Origin: Oscillospiraceae bacterium
GTDB lineage: Bacteria > Bacillota > Clostridia > Oscillospirales > Ruminococcaceae
Direction of reading: 5' to 3'
Length of the DNA stretch: 13,619 nt
Assembly: GCA_016296485.1 (NCBI GenBank)
Contig: JAEDJF010000034.1
Location: 1-13,619 of the forward strand
Shown: piece by piece, positions 1 to 7,249 of the stretch
Layout: each line of letters opens with the position of its first letter
Numbering within the stretch: the first letter of the stretch is position 1
Program-made: the position numbers and the translations under genes
The notes under the pieces: model-generated
What the model was told of the DNA's origin: nothing
Database searches by the model: none
What the model saw: only the letters and a program-made list of their open reading frames with translations

Positions 1-2313
1 TTACTCCGAAAGCTCCGGGGTCCTTTCGGACTCTGCGACGGTTATTTCGCCGTCCTTTGCGGAAACGGCTATACCGGAGAGCTTTCGGTCGGCGTTCGCG
101 ACCATCAGCTCGCAGACCCTATCCTCAATATCCTTGCGGATTACGCGAACGAGGTCCCTTGCGCCGCCCTTGTTGCCGAAGGCTTTGGCGGCGATTGTCG
201 AAAGAGCCGCCCCGTCGTAGCTGAGGGATATTCCCTTTTCCTTAAGCGGCTCCCGAAGCTCGTCGAGCCGGAGGGCGGCAATTTTTTCGTAATCCGCTTT
301 CGAGAGGTCGTGGAAAACGACGATTTCGTCAACTCTTCCGATGAACTCCGGACGGAGGAACTCCGAAAGGGCTTTATAGACCTTATCTCTTTCAAGACCG
401 TAGCTGTCCTTGCCGAAGCCGAGGGATTTTTCCCGGTTTTCGCTTCCGGCGTTGGAGGTCATAACGATGACCGTGTTGGCGAAGGAGACCGTCCGTCCGT
501 GGGCGTCGGCGATTTTTCCCTCGTCAAGAATCTGGAGAAGGATATTCATAACATCCGGGTGTGCCTTTTCGATTTCGTCGAAAAGAATCACGGAATAGGG
601 CTTGCGGCGGACCTTTTCGGTGAGCTGACCCGCCTCGTCGTAGCCGACGTAGCCGGGGGGCGAACCGACGATTCTCGATACGGCGAATTTCTCCATAAAC
701 TCGGACATATCAAGGCGGATAAGCGGGTCGGCGCTCTGGAAAAGCTCGTTGGCGAGAACCTTTACGAGCTCCGTCTTTCCGACGCCGGTGGGGCCGACGA
801 AGATAAAGGACGCCGGGCGGCGGCGGGCGGAAATCTGTACCCTTGAGCGGCGCACCGCCTTTGCTACGAGCTCGCAGGCTTCGTCCTGGCCGATGACGTG
901 CCGTTTGAGCACGCTCTCAAGCTCCCCGAGCTTCCTAAGGTCGCTCTCCTGCACCTTGCTGGCGGGGATTCCCGTCCAGAGCTCAATGACCGTGGCGACG
1001 TCCCGGGAAGTTACCTCCGCCGCAAGGGCGGCGGGCTCAAGGCGGTTGTGCTCAATTTCAAGCTGGAGTGCCTCCGCTTTCGCGGTAGCGAGAGCTTCGT
1101 AATCTATGGTCTCCTCCTGCTGGAGGGCTTCGATTCTATCCTGGACCGCCCGGAGCTTCTGTCCGCTGATTTCGTACTCCGTGAGCTCCTTGTTGGCAAG
1201 GGCGGAGCAGGAGCAGGCTTCGTCAAGAAGGTCTATTGCTTTGTCCGGAAGGAAGCGGTCGGTGATATATCTCTCCGAAAGGCGGACACAGCTTTCGATG
1301 AGCTCGTCGCTTATTTTGACGTGGTGGAATTTTTCGTAGTTCGGGGCGATTCCCTTCAGAATCTCTATGCTGTCCGCGATGGAGGGCTCCTCGACGGTGA
1401 CCGGCTGGAAGCGGCGCTCAAGGGCGGCGTCCTTTTCAATATGAGTGCGGTACTCGTTAAAGGTGGTGGCGCCGATGACCTGGAGCTCGCCCCTTGAAAG
1501 GGCGGGCTTAAGAATGTTGGCGGCGTTCATGCTTCCCTCGGCTTCGCCGGTGCCCACGAGGTTGTGGATTTCGTCGATGAAAAGAATGATGTTGCCTTCG
1601 CGCTTAATCTCCTCAACGAGCCCTTTGACGCGGCTCTCGAACTGCCCCCGGAACTGGGTTCCGGCGACGAGGGCGGTGAGGTCAAGGAGCCAAATCTCCT
1701 TGTTCGCCAACTTCGCGGGAACGTCGCCGGAGACTATTTTCTGGGCGATGCCCTCGGCGATGGCGGTCTTGCCGACGCCGGGCTCGCCGATAAGACAGGG
1801 GTTGTTTTTCGTCCTGCGGTTCATAATCTGCATTACCCGGGCGATTTCCCTTTCGCGCCCCACAATGGGGTCGAAGCCGCCGCGCCGCGCCTTGGAATTG
1901 AGATCCTCGCAGTAGGCGTCAAGGTACTTTCTTTCGGGCTTTTTCGGCGCTTTTTTCTGTTTCTTGTCGCTCTTAGCTTCTCCGCCGTTTTGGGCGCCGA
2001 AGGCGCCCCCCTCCTGCGGAACCGGGGCTTCGCCGCCGAAAATGCTGTTTAAAAACGGAAAAGCCTGGGCTCCGCCGAGCTCAAAACCGTCCCCGAGCTC
2101 GCCGTCAACGGGCTCCATAAGCTGCTCGGAAAGGGCGTCAAGCTCGTCGCCGGTTATTCCCATTTTATTCATAAGGTCCTCAACGGGCTTTATCCCCAGC
2201 TCCTTGGCGCACTGGAGACAAAGACCCTCGTTGACGGTCTTGTCGCCCTCCATTCGGGTCACAAAGACCACGGCCATTCTTTTCTTGCATCTTGAACAAA
2301 GCATACTGTTCAT
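1..2313 (-). CDS. clpE: ClpE-like Hsp100 ATPase with N-terminal zinc finger
   Basis: A 770-residue double-AAA+ unfoldase that should thread substrates into ClpP for degradation in the cytoplasm. Residues 1-40 form a four-cysteine zinc finger (C6, C9, C32, C35) of the ClpE/McsA type. There is no Clp-N repeat domain, which separates it from ClpC. A low-complexity linker (about 41-128) follows. AAA-1 has Walker A GEPGVGKT (176-183), Walker B ending D247-E248 and arginines R300-R301. A short coiled-coil middle region lies at about 380-427. AAA-2 has Walker A GPTGVGKT (507-514), Walker B D579-E580 and pore loop GYVGY (554-558). The LGF tripeptide (631-633) matches the ClpP-docking loop, so ClpP partnership is expected although clpP is not in the window. 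It is longer than the roughly 700 residues of Bacillus ClpE, mainly through the linker. ATG at 2313 has GGAGG 7 nt upstream. No CtsR-type GGTCAAA heptad was seen upstream. It is the last visible gene of the leftward cluster. Confidence 0.93.
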   Translation of the reverse strand: MNSMLCSRCKKRMAVVFVTRMEGDKTVNEGLCLQCAKELGIKPVEDLMNKMGITGDELDALSEQLMEPVDGELGDGFELGGAQAFPFLNSIFGGEAPVPQEGGAFGAQNGGEAKSDKKQKKAPKKPERKYLDAYCEDLNSKARRGGFDPIVGREREIARVMQIMNRRTKNNPCLIGEPGVGKTAIAEGIAQKIVSGDVPAKLANKEIWLLDLTALVAGTQFRGQFESRVKGLVEEIKREGNIILFIDEIHNLVGTGEAEGSMNAANILKPALSRGELQVIGATTFNEYRTHIEKDAALERRFQPVTVEEPSIADSIEILKGIAPNYEKFHHVKISDELIESCVRLSERYITDRFLPDKAIDLLDEACSCSALANKELTEYEISGQKLRAVQDRIEALQQEETIDYEALATAKAEALQLEIEHNRLEPAALAAEVTSRDVATVIELWTGIPASKVQESDLRKLGELESVLKRHVIGQDEACELVAKAVRRSRVQISARRRPASFIFVGPTGVGKTELVKVLANELFQSADPLIRLDMSEFMEKFAVSRIVGSPPGYVGYDEAGQLTEKVRRKPYSVILFDEIEKAHPDVMNILLQILDEGKIADAHGRTVSFANTVIVMTSNAGSENREKSLGFGKDSYGLERDKVYKALSEFLRPEFIGRVDEIVVFHDLSKADYEKIAALRLDELREPLKEKGISLSYDGAALSTIAAKAFGNKGGARDLVRVIRKDIEDRVCELMVANADRKLSGIAVSAKDGEITVAESERTPELSE

Positions 2314-2320
2314 TAAAAAT

Positions 2321-2325
2321 CCTCC
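2321..2325 (-). promoter_or_regulatory. Ribosome binding site of clpE
   Basis: GGAGG on the minus strand lies 7 nt from the ATG at 2313. It favours this start over the in-frame ATG three codons later (2304), for which the spacing would be 16 nt. Confidence 0.8.
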
Positions 2326-2343
2326 GTAGGAATCAGTTAAGTT

Positions 2344-2373
2344 GATATAAAAATCTATTCTTTACACTTTCAA
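2344..2373 (-). promoter_or_regulatory. Possible promoter for clpE alone
   Basis: On the minus strand TTGAAA (2373-2368) is followed after 18 bp by TATATC (2349-2344). The -35 lies inside the last codons of the upstream cvpA-like gene. Matches are moderate and the spacing is one base long, so this would be a secondary internal promoter at best. Confidence 0.3.
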
Positions 2374-3072
2374 AAAAGTATCCCCGAACAGGGCAAAATA
2401 TATCCATTTAAAAAGATAGGTATTTGAAATAACGCTTTCGGAGATATACTCGCTCTCGCCGCTCACCCGAATTATGAGGTTGAGCACGGCGGAGGCGATT
2501 ATCAGCGTCACAATTCCGTTGACGCCGCCGACGACCCCGCCGAAAAAGCCGTTCACTTTTCCGATTACCGGGACCTTGTTTACGGTTTTGGAGCCGTTAG
2601 CGAGAAGCGTCACGACGGAAATGAGCACCAGAAAGGTGACAACAAAAATCACCGTTTCAAGAAGCGGTTCCACAACGGGGCGGATTACGCTTTCCTCCAC
2701 CCCGGCGGCGATTTTCGCCGCCTCGAAATCCACCATTCCCGCAATGCTTTCCTCAACGCCGCCGAAGTCAAAGAGCAGCTTTGAGATTGCCGGAAGGTCG
2801 GAGACGGCGGCTTTGAGCCCGTCAAGAACGCTCTCGGTGTCCACGGCGTTCTCAAGGGAGCTTTCAAGGGCGGAAACGACCCCCGGCTGGACAGCCGTGG
2901 TGTAAATTAGCGAGGCGCAGATGCGCCCCACCGCGAGAGCCGCTATCACCGCAAGGACGCAGCCCGCAGTCTGGACAAAGGCTTTGGCGAAGCCGTCCTT
3001 CGCTCCCTTGCTTATGCAGAGCAGTACTATCAGCACTGCGGCGGCGTCATATATCAAAGGCGTCCACTCCAT
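2362..3072 (-). CDS. CvpA family membrane protein
   Basis: A 236-residue integral membrane protein of the CvpA (colicin V production) family. Apparent membrane segments lie at about 7-22, 31-57, 138-157 and 180-203, with a long hydrophilic, mostly helical stretch (about 65-135) between pairs two and three. Family features are the early GAKDGF segment (about 23-28) after the first helix and the glycine-rich VNGFFGGVVGGVNG stretch (173-186), which matches the family's N-x-x-x-G-x-x-x-G pattern. The molecular role of CvpA proteins in Gram-positives is unsettled, so no specific function is assigned. ATG at 3072 has GGAGG with 9-nt spacing. It lies 34 bp after the DUF5711 gene and 48 bp before clpE, so co-transcription is likely. 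It may belong to envelope homeostasis together with its DUF5711 neighbour. Confidence 0.82.
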   Translation of the reverse strand: MEWTPLIYDAAAVLIVLLCISKGAKDGFAKAFVQTAGCVLAVIAALAVGRICASLIYTTAVQPGVVSALESSLENAVDTESVLDGLKAAVSDLPAISKLLFDFGGVEESIAGMVDFEAAKIAAGVEESVIRPVVEPLLETVIFVVTFLVLISVVTLLANGSKTVNKVPVIGKVNGFFGGVVGGVNGIVTLIIASAVLNLIIRVSGESEYISESVISNTYLFKWIYFALFGDTFLKV

Positions 3073-3106
3073 TTTGGGTCGCCTCCCTTCGTTTCAAAAT
3101 CGGTTT

Positions 3107-4279
3107 TCAGCTTTTCACTTCCCGAAGCTCCGTGCGGTTCACCGCAAAGACGGACTCCTTCGTAAGCTGTATCAAAAGGGCGTCCGGCTCGGAAACGAGC
3201 GTCGCCGTCCGCTCGCCGTTTCGGTCAAAGACGTTCACCGTTCCGGAGCAATAGACCGCCGTTTTCGAGCCGGCGGCGCTGGCGCAGACGAATTTTCCGC
3301 TTACGGAAACGGTTTTCTTGTTTTCAAATTTTTCCCCGAGGAAGATTATTTCCGTCGCCCTCGACTCGGTGTAGCGGTCAAAAATCACCGCGGCGCCGGC
3401 GCTTCCGGACTGGTTAATAACCCTTATGGGCTCCCGGTCGAAATAGCAGTTCCCGAGGAGTTTTCCGTTTCGGTCAATGAGCGCCGCGAGGGAGTCGCAA
3501 ACAAGCTTCACGTCGCCGTTTCCGTCGTACGCAAGGCTTATTACTGCGGCGCCTTTGAACTCCCGCTTTGAAAGCTCCACCGCCGCCTCGGTTGTAAAGA
3601 CGTTGACCGTCGTCACAATTTCGCCGTAGTCGTTTGCCGAAAGGGCGGCGGCGGCGACGGTTTTGCTCCCGGCGTCGGCGGCGCCGCAGACGATGTATTC
3701 ATTGGACGCCGACCAACTGAAAACCTCCGTTTCATAGGTCGAGTCCCAGACGCTGAGCTTCGAGGCGTAGCGCTGGGCTTTCGTTACAACGGAAAGCCAG
3801 CCGTCGTCGGAAAGGCTCGCGCTTATTATAGTATTATCAAACTCCTTTTCAAAAAGCACCTTGTCCCTCATTCGTACCATGAGCTTCGTTCCGCCCTGGT
3901 CATAGATGAGGAAGCGTCGCCCGGAGGCTTCCACCACCGGGTTCACCATATCGTGCTGCTGGGAAAGAAGGAGCTTTCCGCTCTTGGCGTAGAGATAGAC
4001 GGCGCCGTCGGTGAGAATACCTATATTGTCGCCGCAGGTAAAAGTGTCGGTCACGGAATTTCCCGCCATCTCCACGGGCATTGTTCCGCCGGAGCCGGCG
4101 GAAGCTATTCTGTCGCCGATGATGCCGATGACGTCCTCGGTCACGAAGATATAGACCGCGCCGCAGACTATCGCAAAAAGAAGCGCGGCGCCGACAAATT
4201 TTTTAAACCTGCCGGTGGCTATTTTCGCGCGGCGCTTTTTTCTTGCCGCTTCAAATTCGTTGGTCTCTTTTTTAGCCAT
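3107..4279 (-). CDS. DUF5711-like membrane-anchored beta-propeller protein
   Basis: A 390-residue protein with a very basic N-terminus (residues 11-27 rich in K/R), one membrane segment (about 28-46) and a long extracellular part. This arrangement suggests an N-in, C-out signal anchor. The outer part is made of repeated short beta strands. Phrases such as DGAVYLYAKSGKLL, DSLAALIDRNGKLL and SGTVNVFDRNGER recur, as in propeller blades. This fits the DUF5711 proteins often seen in Clostridia, though the family call is from memory of their layout and not from a search. No catalytic motif is visible. ATG at 4279 has GGAGG with 7-nt spacing. It sits between the ECF S component and the CvpA-like gene in the same direction, 34 bp from each. 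It could be a surface sensor or scaffold. Confidence 0.65.
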   Translation of the reverse strand: MAKKETNEFEAARKKRRAKIATGRFKKFVGAALLFAIVCGAVYIFVTEDVIGIIGDRIASAGSGGTMPVEMAGNSVTDTFTCGDNIGILTDGAVYLYAKSGKLLLSQQHDMVNPVVEASGRRFLIYDQGGTKLMVRMRDKVLFEKEFDNTIISASLSDDGWLSVVTKAQRYASKLSVWDSTYETEVFSWSASNEYIVCGAADAGSKTVAAAALSANDYGEIVTTVNVFTTEAAVELSKREFKGAAVISLAYDGNGDVKLVCDSLAALIDRNGKLLGNCYFDREPIRVINQSGSAGAAVIFDRYTESRATEIIFLGEKFENKKTVSVSGKFVCASAAGSKTAVYCSGTVNVFDRNGERTATLVSEPDALLIQLTKESVFAVNRTELREVKS

Positions 4280-4313
4280 TTGCGGTCCTCCTTTTTTGAA
4301 CTTCGTTTCGGTT

Positions 4314-4943
4314 TCAGTCTTTTCCTTTTTGGAGATATTTAAACAGCGCCGCGCAGACGGCTCCGCAAACTGCGGCGGAAATCAAAGCTTCGGTGAGCCC
4401 CGCTCCCGTAATCGTCGCCATCACGGCGGTTATCAGAGTTTCGTAGGCTATGCTGTTCGCCGCGGAATAGCTCTTTCCGAAAAAGAGATATATCCCGCCC
4501 ATTACAAGAATCGTATTGGTCATCGAACCGCAAAAGCCGCAGATGCTGCAGATCATTCCTTTTCTGAGCTTCGTTTTTGAAAGCGCTTTAAAGAGAAGCG
4601 CCGCCACGACGCCGATAAGTATTCTCGGCACAAAGCAGACGAGAAGCGCCGCAAGGCTTCCCTTTTCCTCGCCGAAAACCGGCACGAAGGGCGAAAAAAC
4701 GAAGGACGTGGGTCCCGGACGAATCGTCGCAAGAATAAGGCTCGTAGTTCCGAAAACGGCTCCGAAGGTCGCTCCCTTTTTCCAGCCCAGAATTACCGCG
4801 CCGATTATTACGGGTATCTGTATGGTGGTGGCGCTTATAACGCCAAGGGAAATATAGCCGAGGGGCGTCACGGAAAGAAGCAGTATAAGCGCTATGAAAA
4901 ACGCCGATTTGGTGAGGTCGTTCGTCTTTTTTCTTCCGGGCAT
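4314..4943 (-). CDS. ECF transporter S component (vitamin uptake)
   Basis: A 209-residue, very hydrophobic protein with about six membrane segments (roughly 12-30, 33-53, 58-73, 97-119, 130-153 and 165-200). The first half, with PLGYISLGVISATTIQIPV (27-45), then GAVILGWKKGATFGAVFG (48-65) and RPGPTSFVFSPF (75-86), matches the substrate-binding S component family PF12822 of energy-coupling factor transporters. The vitamin cannot be read from the sequence; pantothenate- or folate-like substrates are typical of close relatives. The shared EcfA/EcfA'/EcfT module is not in the window, which is normal for group II ECF systems where S genes are scattered. The ATG at 4943 is preceded by AAGG about 10-11 nt upstream, a weak site. 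This is the first gene after the promoter at 4979-5007, and a palindrome covers the start of its transcript, so it is probably repressed by a ligand-responsive regulator. Confidence 0.8.
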   Translation of the reverse strand: MPGRKKTNDLTKSAFFIALILLLSVTPLGYISLGVISATTIQIPVIIGAVILGWKKGATFGAVFGTTSLILATIRPGPTSFVFSPFVPVFGEEKGSLAALLVCFVPRILIGVVAALLFKALSKTKLRKGMICSICGFCGSMTNTILVMGGIYLFFGKSYSAANSIAYETLITAVMATITGAGLTEALISAAVCGAVCAALFKYLQKGKD

Positions 4944-4960
4944 TCCGTCACATCCTTGAA

Positions 4961-4977
4961 AAATAGTTTAACTATTT
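4961..4977. promoter_or_regulatory. 17-bp palindrome, candidate operator
   Basis: AAATAGTT and AACTATTT are perfect inverted 8-bp arms around one central base. The palindrome lies just downstream of the -10 box at 4979-4984, over the expected transcription start (about 4972). A dimeric repressor bound here would block initiation. The regulator is not identifiable from the window. An mRNA hairpin is possible but would be weak because the arms are A+T rich. Confidence 0.55.
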
Positions 4978-4978
4978 A

Positions 4979-5007
4979 ATTATACTATAATTCCTTTAAA
5001 GTGGCAA
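4979..5007 (-). promoter_or_regulatory. Sigma-A promoter of the ECF-S/DUF5711/CvpA/clpE cluster
   Basis: On the minus strand TTGCCA (5007-5002, 5 of 6 matches to TTGACA) is followed after exactly 17 bp by a perfect TATAAT (4984-4979). The predicted start is near 4972, giving a leader of about 30 nt, too short for a riboswitch. This is one of the best promoters in the window. Confidence 0.8.
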
Positions 5008-5035
5008 GAGTTTCTGCGGCAAGCCCTCCCTTTGC

Positions 5036-7066
5036 TCACATTGCCGCCGCCTCGAGCATTTTCTGCACCCTCCTTGAAAGAGCGGCGTTTTTCGGCATAT
5101 CAAGGCGGGGGTCCTCCGCCAAAATATCGGCGGCGGCTTTTTTCGCAATTTCAAGGATATTCACGTCGCTCATAAGGTCCGCCATTTTGAGCATCGGAAT
5201 TCCGCTTTGGCGGAATCCGAAAAAGTCCCCGGGTCCCCGGAGTTTGAGGTCCTCCTCCGCGACCTTAAAGCCGTCGTTCGTTTTCGCGACGACCTCAAGG
5301 CGGCGCTTTGTCTCCGGCGAGCGGTTGCCGGAAATGAGAATGCAGTAGCTCTGCTCCCTGCCGCGCCCGACGCGGCCCCTAAGCTGGTGGAGCTGGCTGA
5401 GACCGAAGCGGTCGGCGTTTTCGATGACCATACAGACGGCGTTCGGAACGTCAACGCCCACCTCCACAACGGTGGTGGAAACAAGCACCTGTATCCTGTT
5501 TTCCGCGAATGCCTCCATCACCCTCTCCTTTTCCGCAGGCTTCATGCGCCCATGGAGGAGCCCGACGGCGCAGCCCACAAGCTCCTGCCCGGTTAGGCGC
5601 TCCGCCAAGTCGGCAGCAGCTTCAAGGGGGAGGTCGCCCTCCTCCGACTGTTCCACAAGGGGACAGATTATATAGCTCTGCTTTCCCTCCTCCGCAAACT
5701 TTCTGACGAAGGACATAGCCCTTTGGGAAAGCTCGGGACCCACGAGGTAGGTCTTGACCGGAAGGCGGTTTTTCGGCATTTCGTCAAGGACGGACACGTC
5801 CAAATCACCATAAAGGACAAAGGCGAGGGTCCTCGGAATTGGTGTTGCAGACATAACTATCGTGTGGGGCGCGCCGCCCTTCTGGGTCAGCGCAAGGCGC
5901 TGGCGCACGCCGAAGCGGTGCTGCTCGTCGGTGATGATGAGCCCGAGGGCGGAAAACTCCACGTCGTCCTGAATAAGCGCGTGGGTTCCGGCGACGACGG
6001 TTATTTCGCCGTTTTTGACCGCCGCCTTGACGGCGGTCTTTTCGCTTTGCTTCATCGAGCCGGTCAGAAGCCCCACCTTTATTCCGAAGGGCGCGAACAT
6101 TTTTTCAAGGGTCGCCCGGTGCTGGGCGGCGAGCACCTCCGTCGGCGCCATTATGGCGCTTTGGAAACCGTTTTTAGCCGCCGCGAACATACAGGCGGCG
6201 GCAACGGCTGTCTTTCCGCTTCCAACGTCGCCTTGTATGAGCCGGTTCATGGGAACGTCGGTGCTCATATCCGAAAGGCAATCGGCGATGACTCTTTTTT
6301 GAGCACCGGTCAGCTCGAAGCCGAGGTTTTTAGTAAATTCTGAAACGTCCGTGTCTTTAAAAGCCGGGGCGTTCGCAAGGCGAGTTTTCCCTTTCGTAAG
6401 GCTCATTCCGAGGGAAAATTCGAGAAATTCCTCAAAAATGAGGCGTTTTTCCGCCCTTTCAAGGGTTTCTTCGTCCGGCGGGAAATGAATCGAATTTATG
6501 GCTTCCCGTTTTGAGCACAGGTCGTATTTCTCCAAAAGCTCCGTGCTCAAACTCTCCTCCACAAGCGCTCCGTACTCCCCGAGCGCCGAGCGCATCTGCG
6601 CCGAAATCATCTTCGACGAGAGCCCTTCGGTCAGAGGGTATTGGGGCATAAAGCCCCCCTCCTCCGCCGGGAAAACGAGCGGCGAATTCATTTCGCCCCC
6701 GGTGAGCTTCTTCGTAAAGTCGCCGTAAAAGATATATTCCTTCCCGATTTTGAGGGCGTCAACGATATATTTCGCGTTGAAAAAGGTGAGCAAAAGGTCC
6801 CTTTCCATATCCGTCGCCCGGACCTTCGTAACGGTGAGCCCCCTCCTTACGAGCTTCGTGGGGCTCTTTTCCGTAACGACCGCCTTTACGGCGCAGGGCT
6901 CGTCCGTTCTGGCATCCGCTATGGCGAGGGAGCCGGTAAGGTCAAGGTAGCCTCTCGGGTAGTATTCCAGAAGGTCGCCGACGGTTTTCACCCCGAGTTT
7001 TTCATAAAGCTTCGCCCGCTTTTCGCCGACGCCTTTAAGCTCGGTTATCGCCGAATTGAGATTCAT
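5036..7066 (-). CDS. recG: ATP-dependent DNA helicase RecG
   Basis: A 676-residue superfamily 2 helicase that remodels stalled replication forks and branched recombination intermediates. The N-terminal wedge region (about 1-200, with an OB-like part at about 55-140) recognises the branched DNA. The motor has Walker A GDVGSGKT (279-286), motif Ia APTEVLAAQH (307-316), DEQH box (380-383), motif III MSATP (405-409), and motif VI QLRGRVGRG (561-569). The RecG-specific C-terminal stretch around GPGDFFGFRQSG (611-622) is present. Length matches the family (Bacillus about 680). ATG at 7066 has GGGGG with 7-nt spacing. It is divergent from comF. No terminator is visible between its TGA (5036-5038) and the next leftward promoter, so some readthrough into the ECF gene is possible. 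Confidence 0.97.
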   Translation of the reverse strand: MNLNSAITELKGVGEKRAKLYEKLGVKTVGDLLEYYPRGYLDLTGSLAIADARTDEPCAVKAVVTEKSPTKLVRRGLTVTKVRATDMERDLLLTFFNAKYIVDALKIGKEYIFYGDFTKKLTGGEMNSPLVFPAEEGGFMPQYPLTEGLSSKMISAQMRSALGEYGALVEESLSTELLEKYDLCSKREAINSIHFPPDEETLERAEKRLIFEEFLEFSLGMSLTKGKTRLANAPAFKDTDVSEFTKNLGFELTGAQKRVIADCLSDMSTDVPMNRLIQGDVGSGKTAVAAACMFAAAKNGFQSAIMAPTEVLAAQHRATLEKMFAPFGIKVGLLTGSMKQSEKTAVKAAVKNGEITVVAGTHALIQDDVEFSALGLIITDEQHRFGVRQRLALTQKGGAPHTIVMSATPIPRTLAFVLYGDLDVSVLDEMPKNRLPVKTYLVGPELSQRAMSFVRKFAEEGKQSYIICPLVEQSEEGDLPLEAAADLAERLTGQELVGCAVGLLHGRMKPAEKERVMEAFAENRIQVLVSTTVVEVGVDVPNAVCMVIENADRFGLSQLHQLRGRVGRGREQSYCILISGNRSPETKRRLEVVAKTNDGFKVAEEDLKLRGPGDFFGFRQSGIPMLKMADLMSDVNILEIAKKAAADILAEDPRLDMPKNAALSRRVQKMLEAAAM

Positions 7067-7097
7067 TCCGCCGCCCCCTTTAACACTTTATTAGTTA

Positions 7098-7125
7098 ATC
7101 TTACACCAACCCCGGAAAAATACAA
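7098..7125 (-). promoter_or_regulatory. Possible recG promoter
   Basis: On the minus strand TTGTAT (7125-7120) and TAAGAT (7103-7098) are 16 bp apart. It is the best candidate found upstream of recG, but both boxes are imperfect. Confidence 0.3.
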
Positions 7126-7155
7126 GTGCGAATTTGTGAACTTTCGTTCGTTTTT

Positions 7156-7186
7156 GCTTCGGGGCGCCGGAAGGGCGCCCCGAAGC
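7156..7186. repeat. Perfect 13-bp inverted repeat between recG and comF
   Basis: GCTTCGGGGCGCC (7156-7168) and its exact complement (7174-7186) flank a 5-base loop. It is not a standard terminator: on the plus strand the T run (7151-7155) comes before the stem and none follows, and on the minus strand an A run follows. It lies between the two divergent promoters, directly before the comF -35 box, so neither predicted transcript contains it. A 14-base copy of its left half recurs at 11152-11165. Confidence 0.85.
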
Positions 7187-7188
7187 CG

Positions 7189-7217
7189 TTGAAATTCCTT
7201 TAAATTTGTGTTAATAT
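7189..7217 (+). promoter_or_regulatory. comF promoter with extended -10
   Basis: TTGAAA (7189-7194) is followed after 17 bp by TAATAT (7212-7217), which carries a TGn extension at 7209-7211. The expected start is near 7224, about 25 nt before the TTG start codon. Confidence 0.6.
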
Positions 7218-7249
7218 TTACCTGTATTTAAGCGAAAGGGGGTTTTCCC

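Noticed and set aside
310..1497. Long plus-strand open frames opposite clpE (for example 178 and 199 residues)
   Set aside because: They lie antisense to a clear double-AAA+ gene, have no ribosome binding sites, and have compositions typical of the antisense of GC-biased codons.
2314..2420. CtsR operator upstream of clpE
   Set aside because: No GGTCAAA or TTTGACC heptad was found on either strand.
4944..4978. Riboswitch in the leader of the ECF S component
   Set aside because: The predicted leader is only about 30 nt, too short for any known vitamin riboswitch.
5723..6343. 206-residue plus-strand open frame opposite recG
   Set aside because: Antisense shadow of conserved helicase motifs; no ribosome binding site or recognisable domain.
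7156..7186. recG-comF hairpin as a terminator
   Set aside because: No T run follows on either strand, and the two flanking genes are transcribed away from it.
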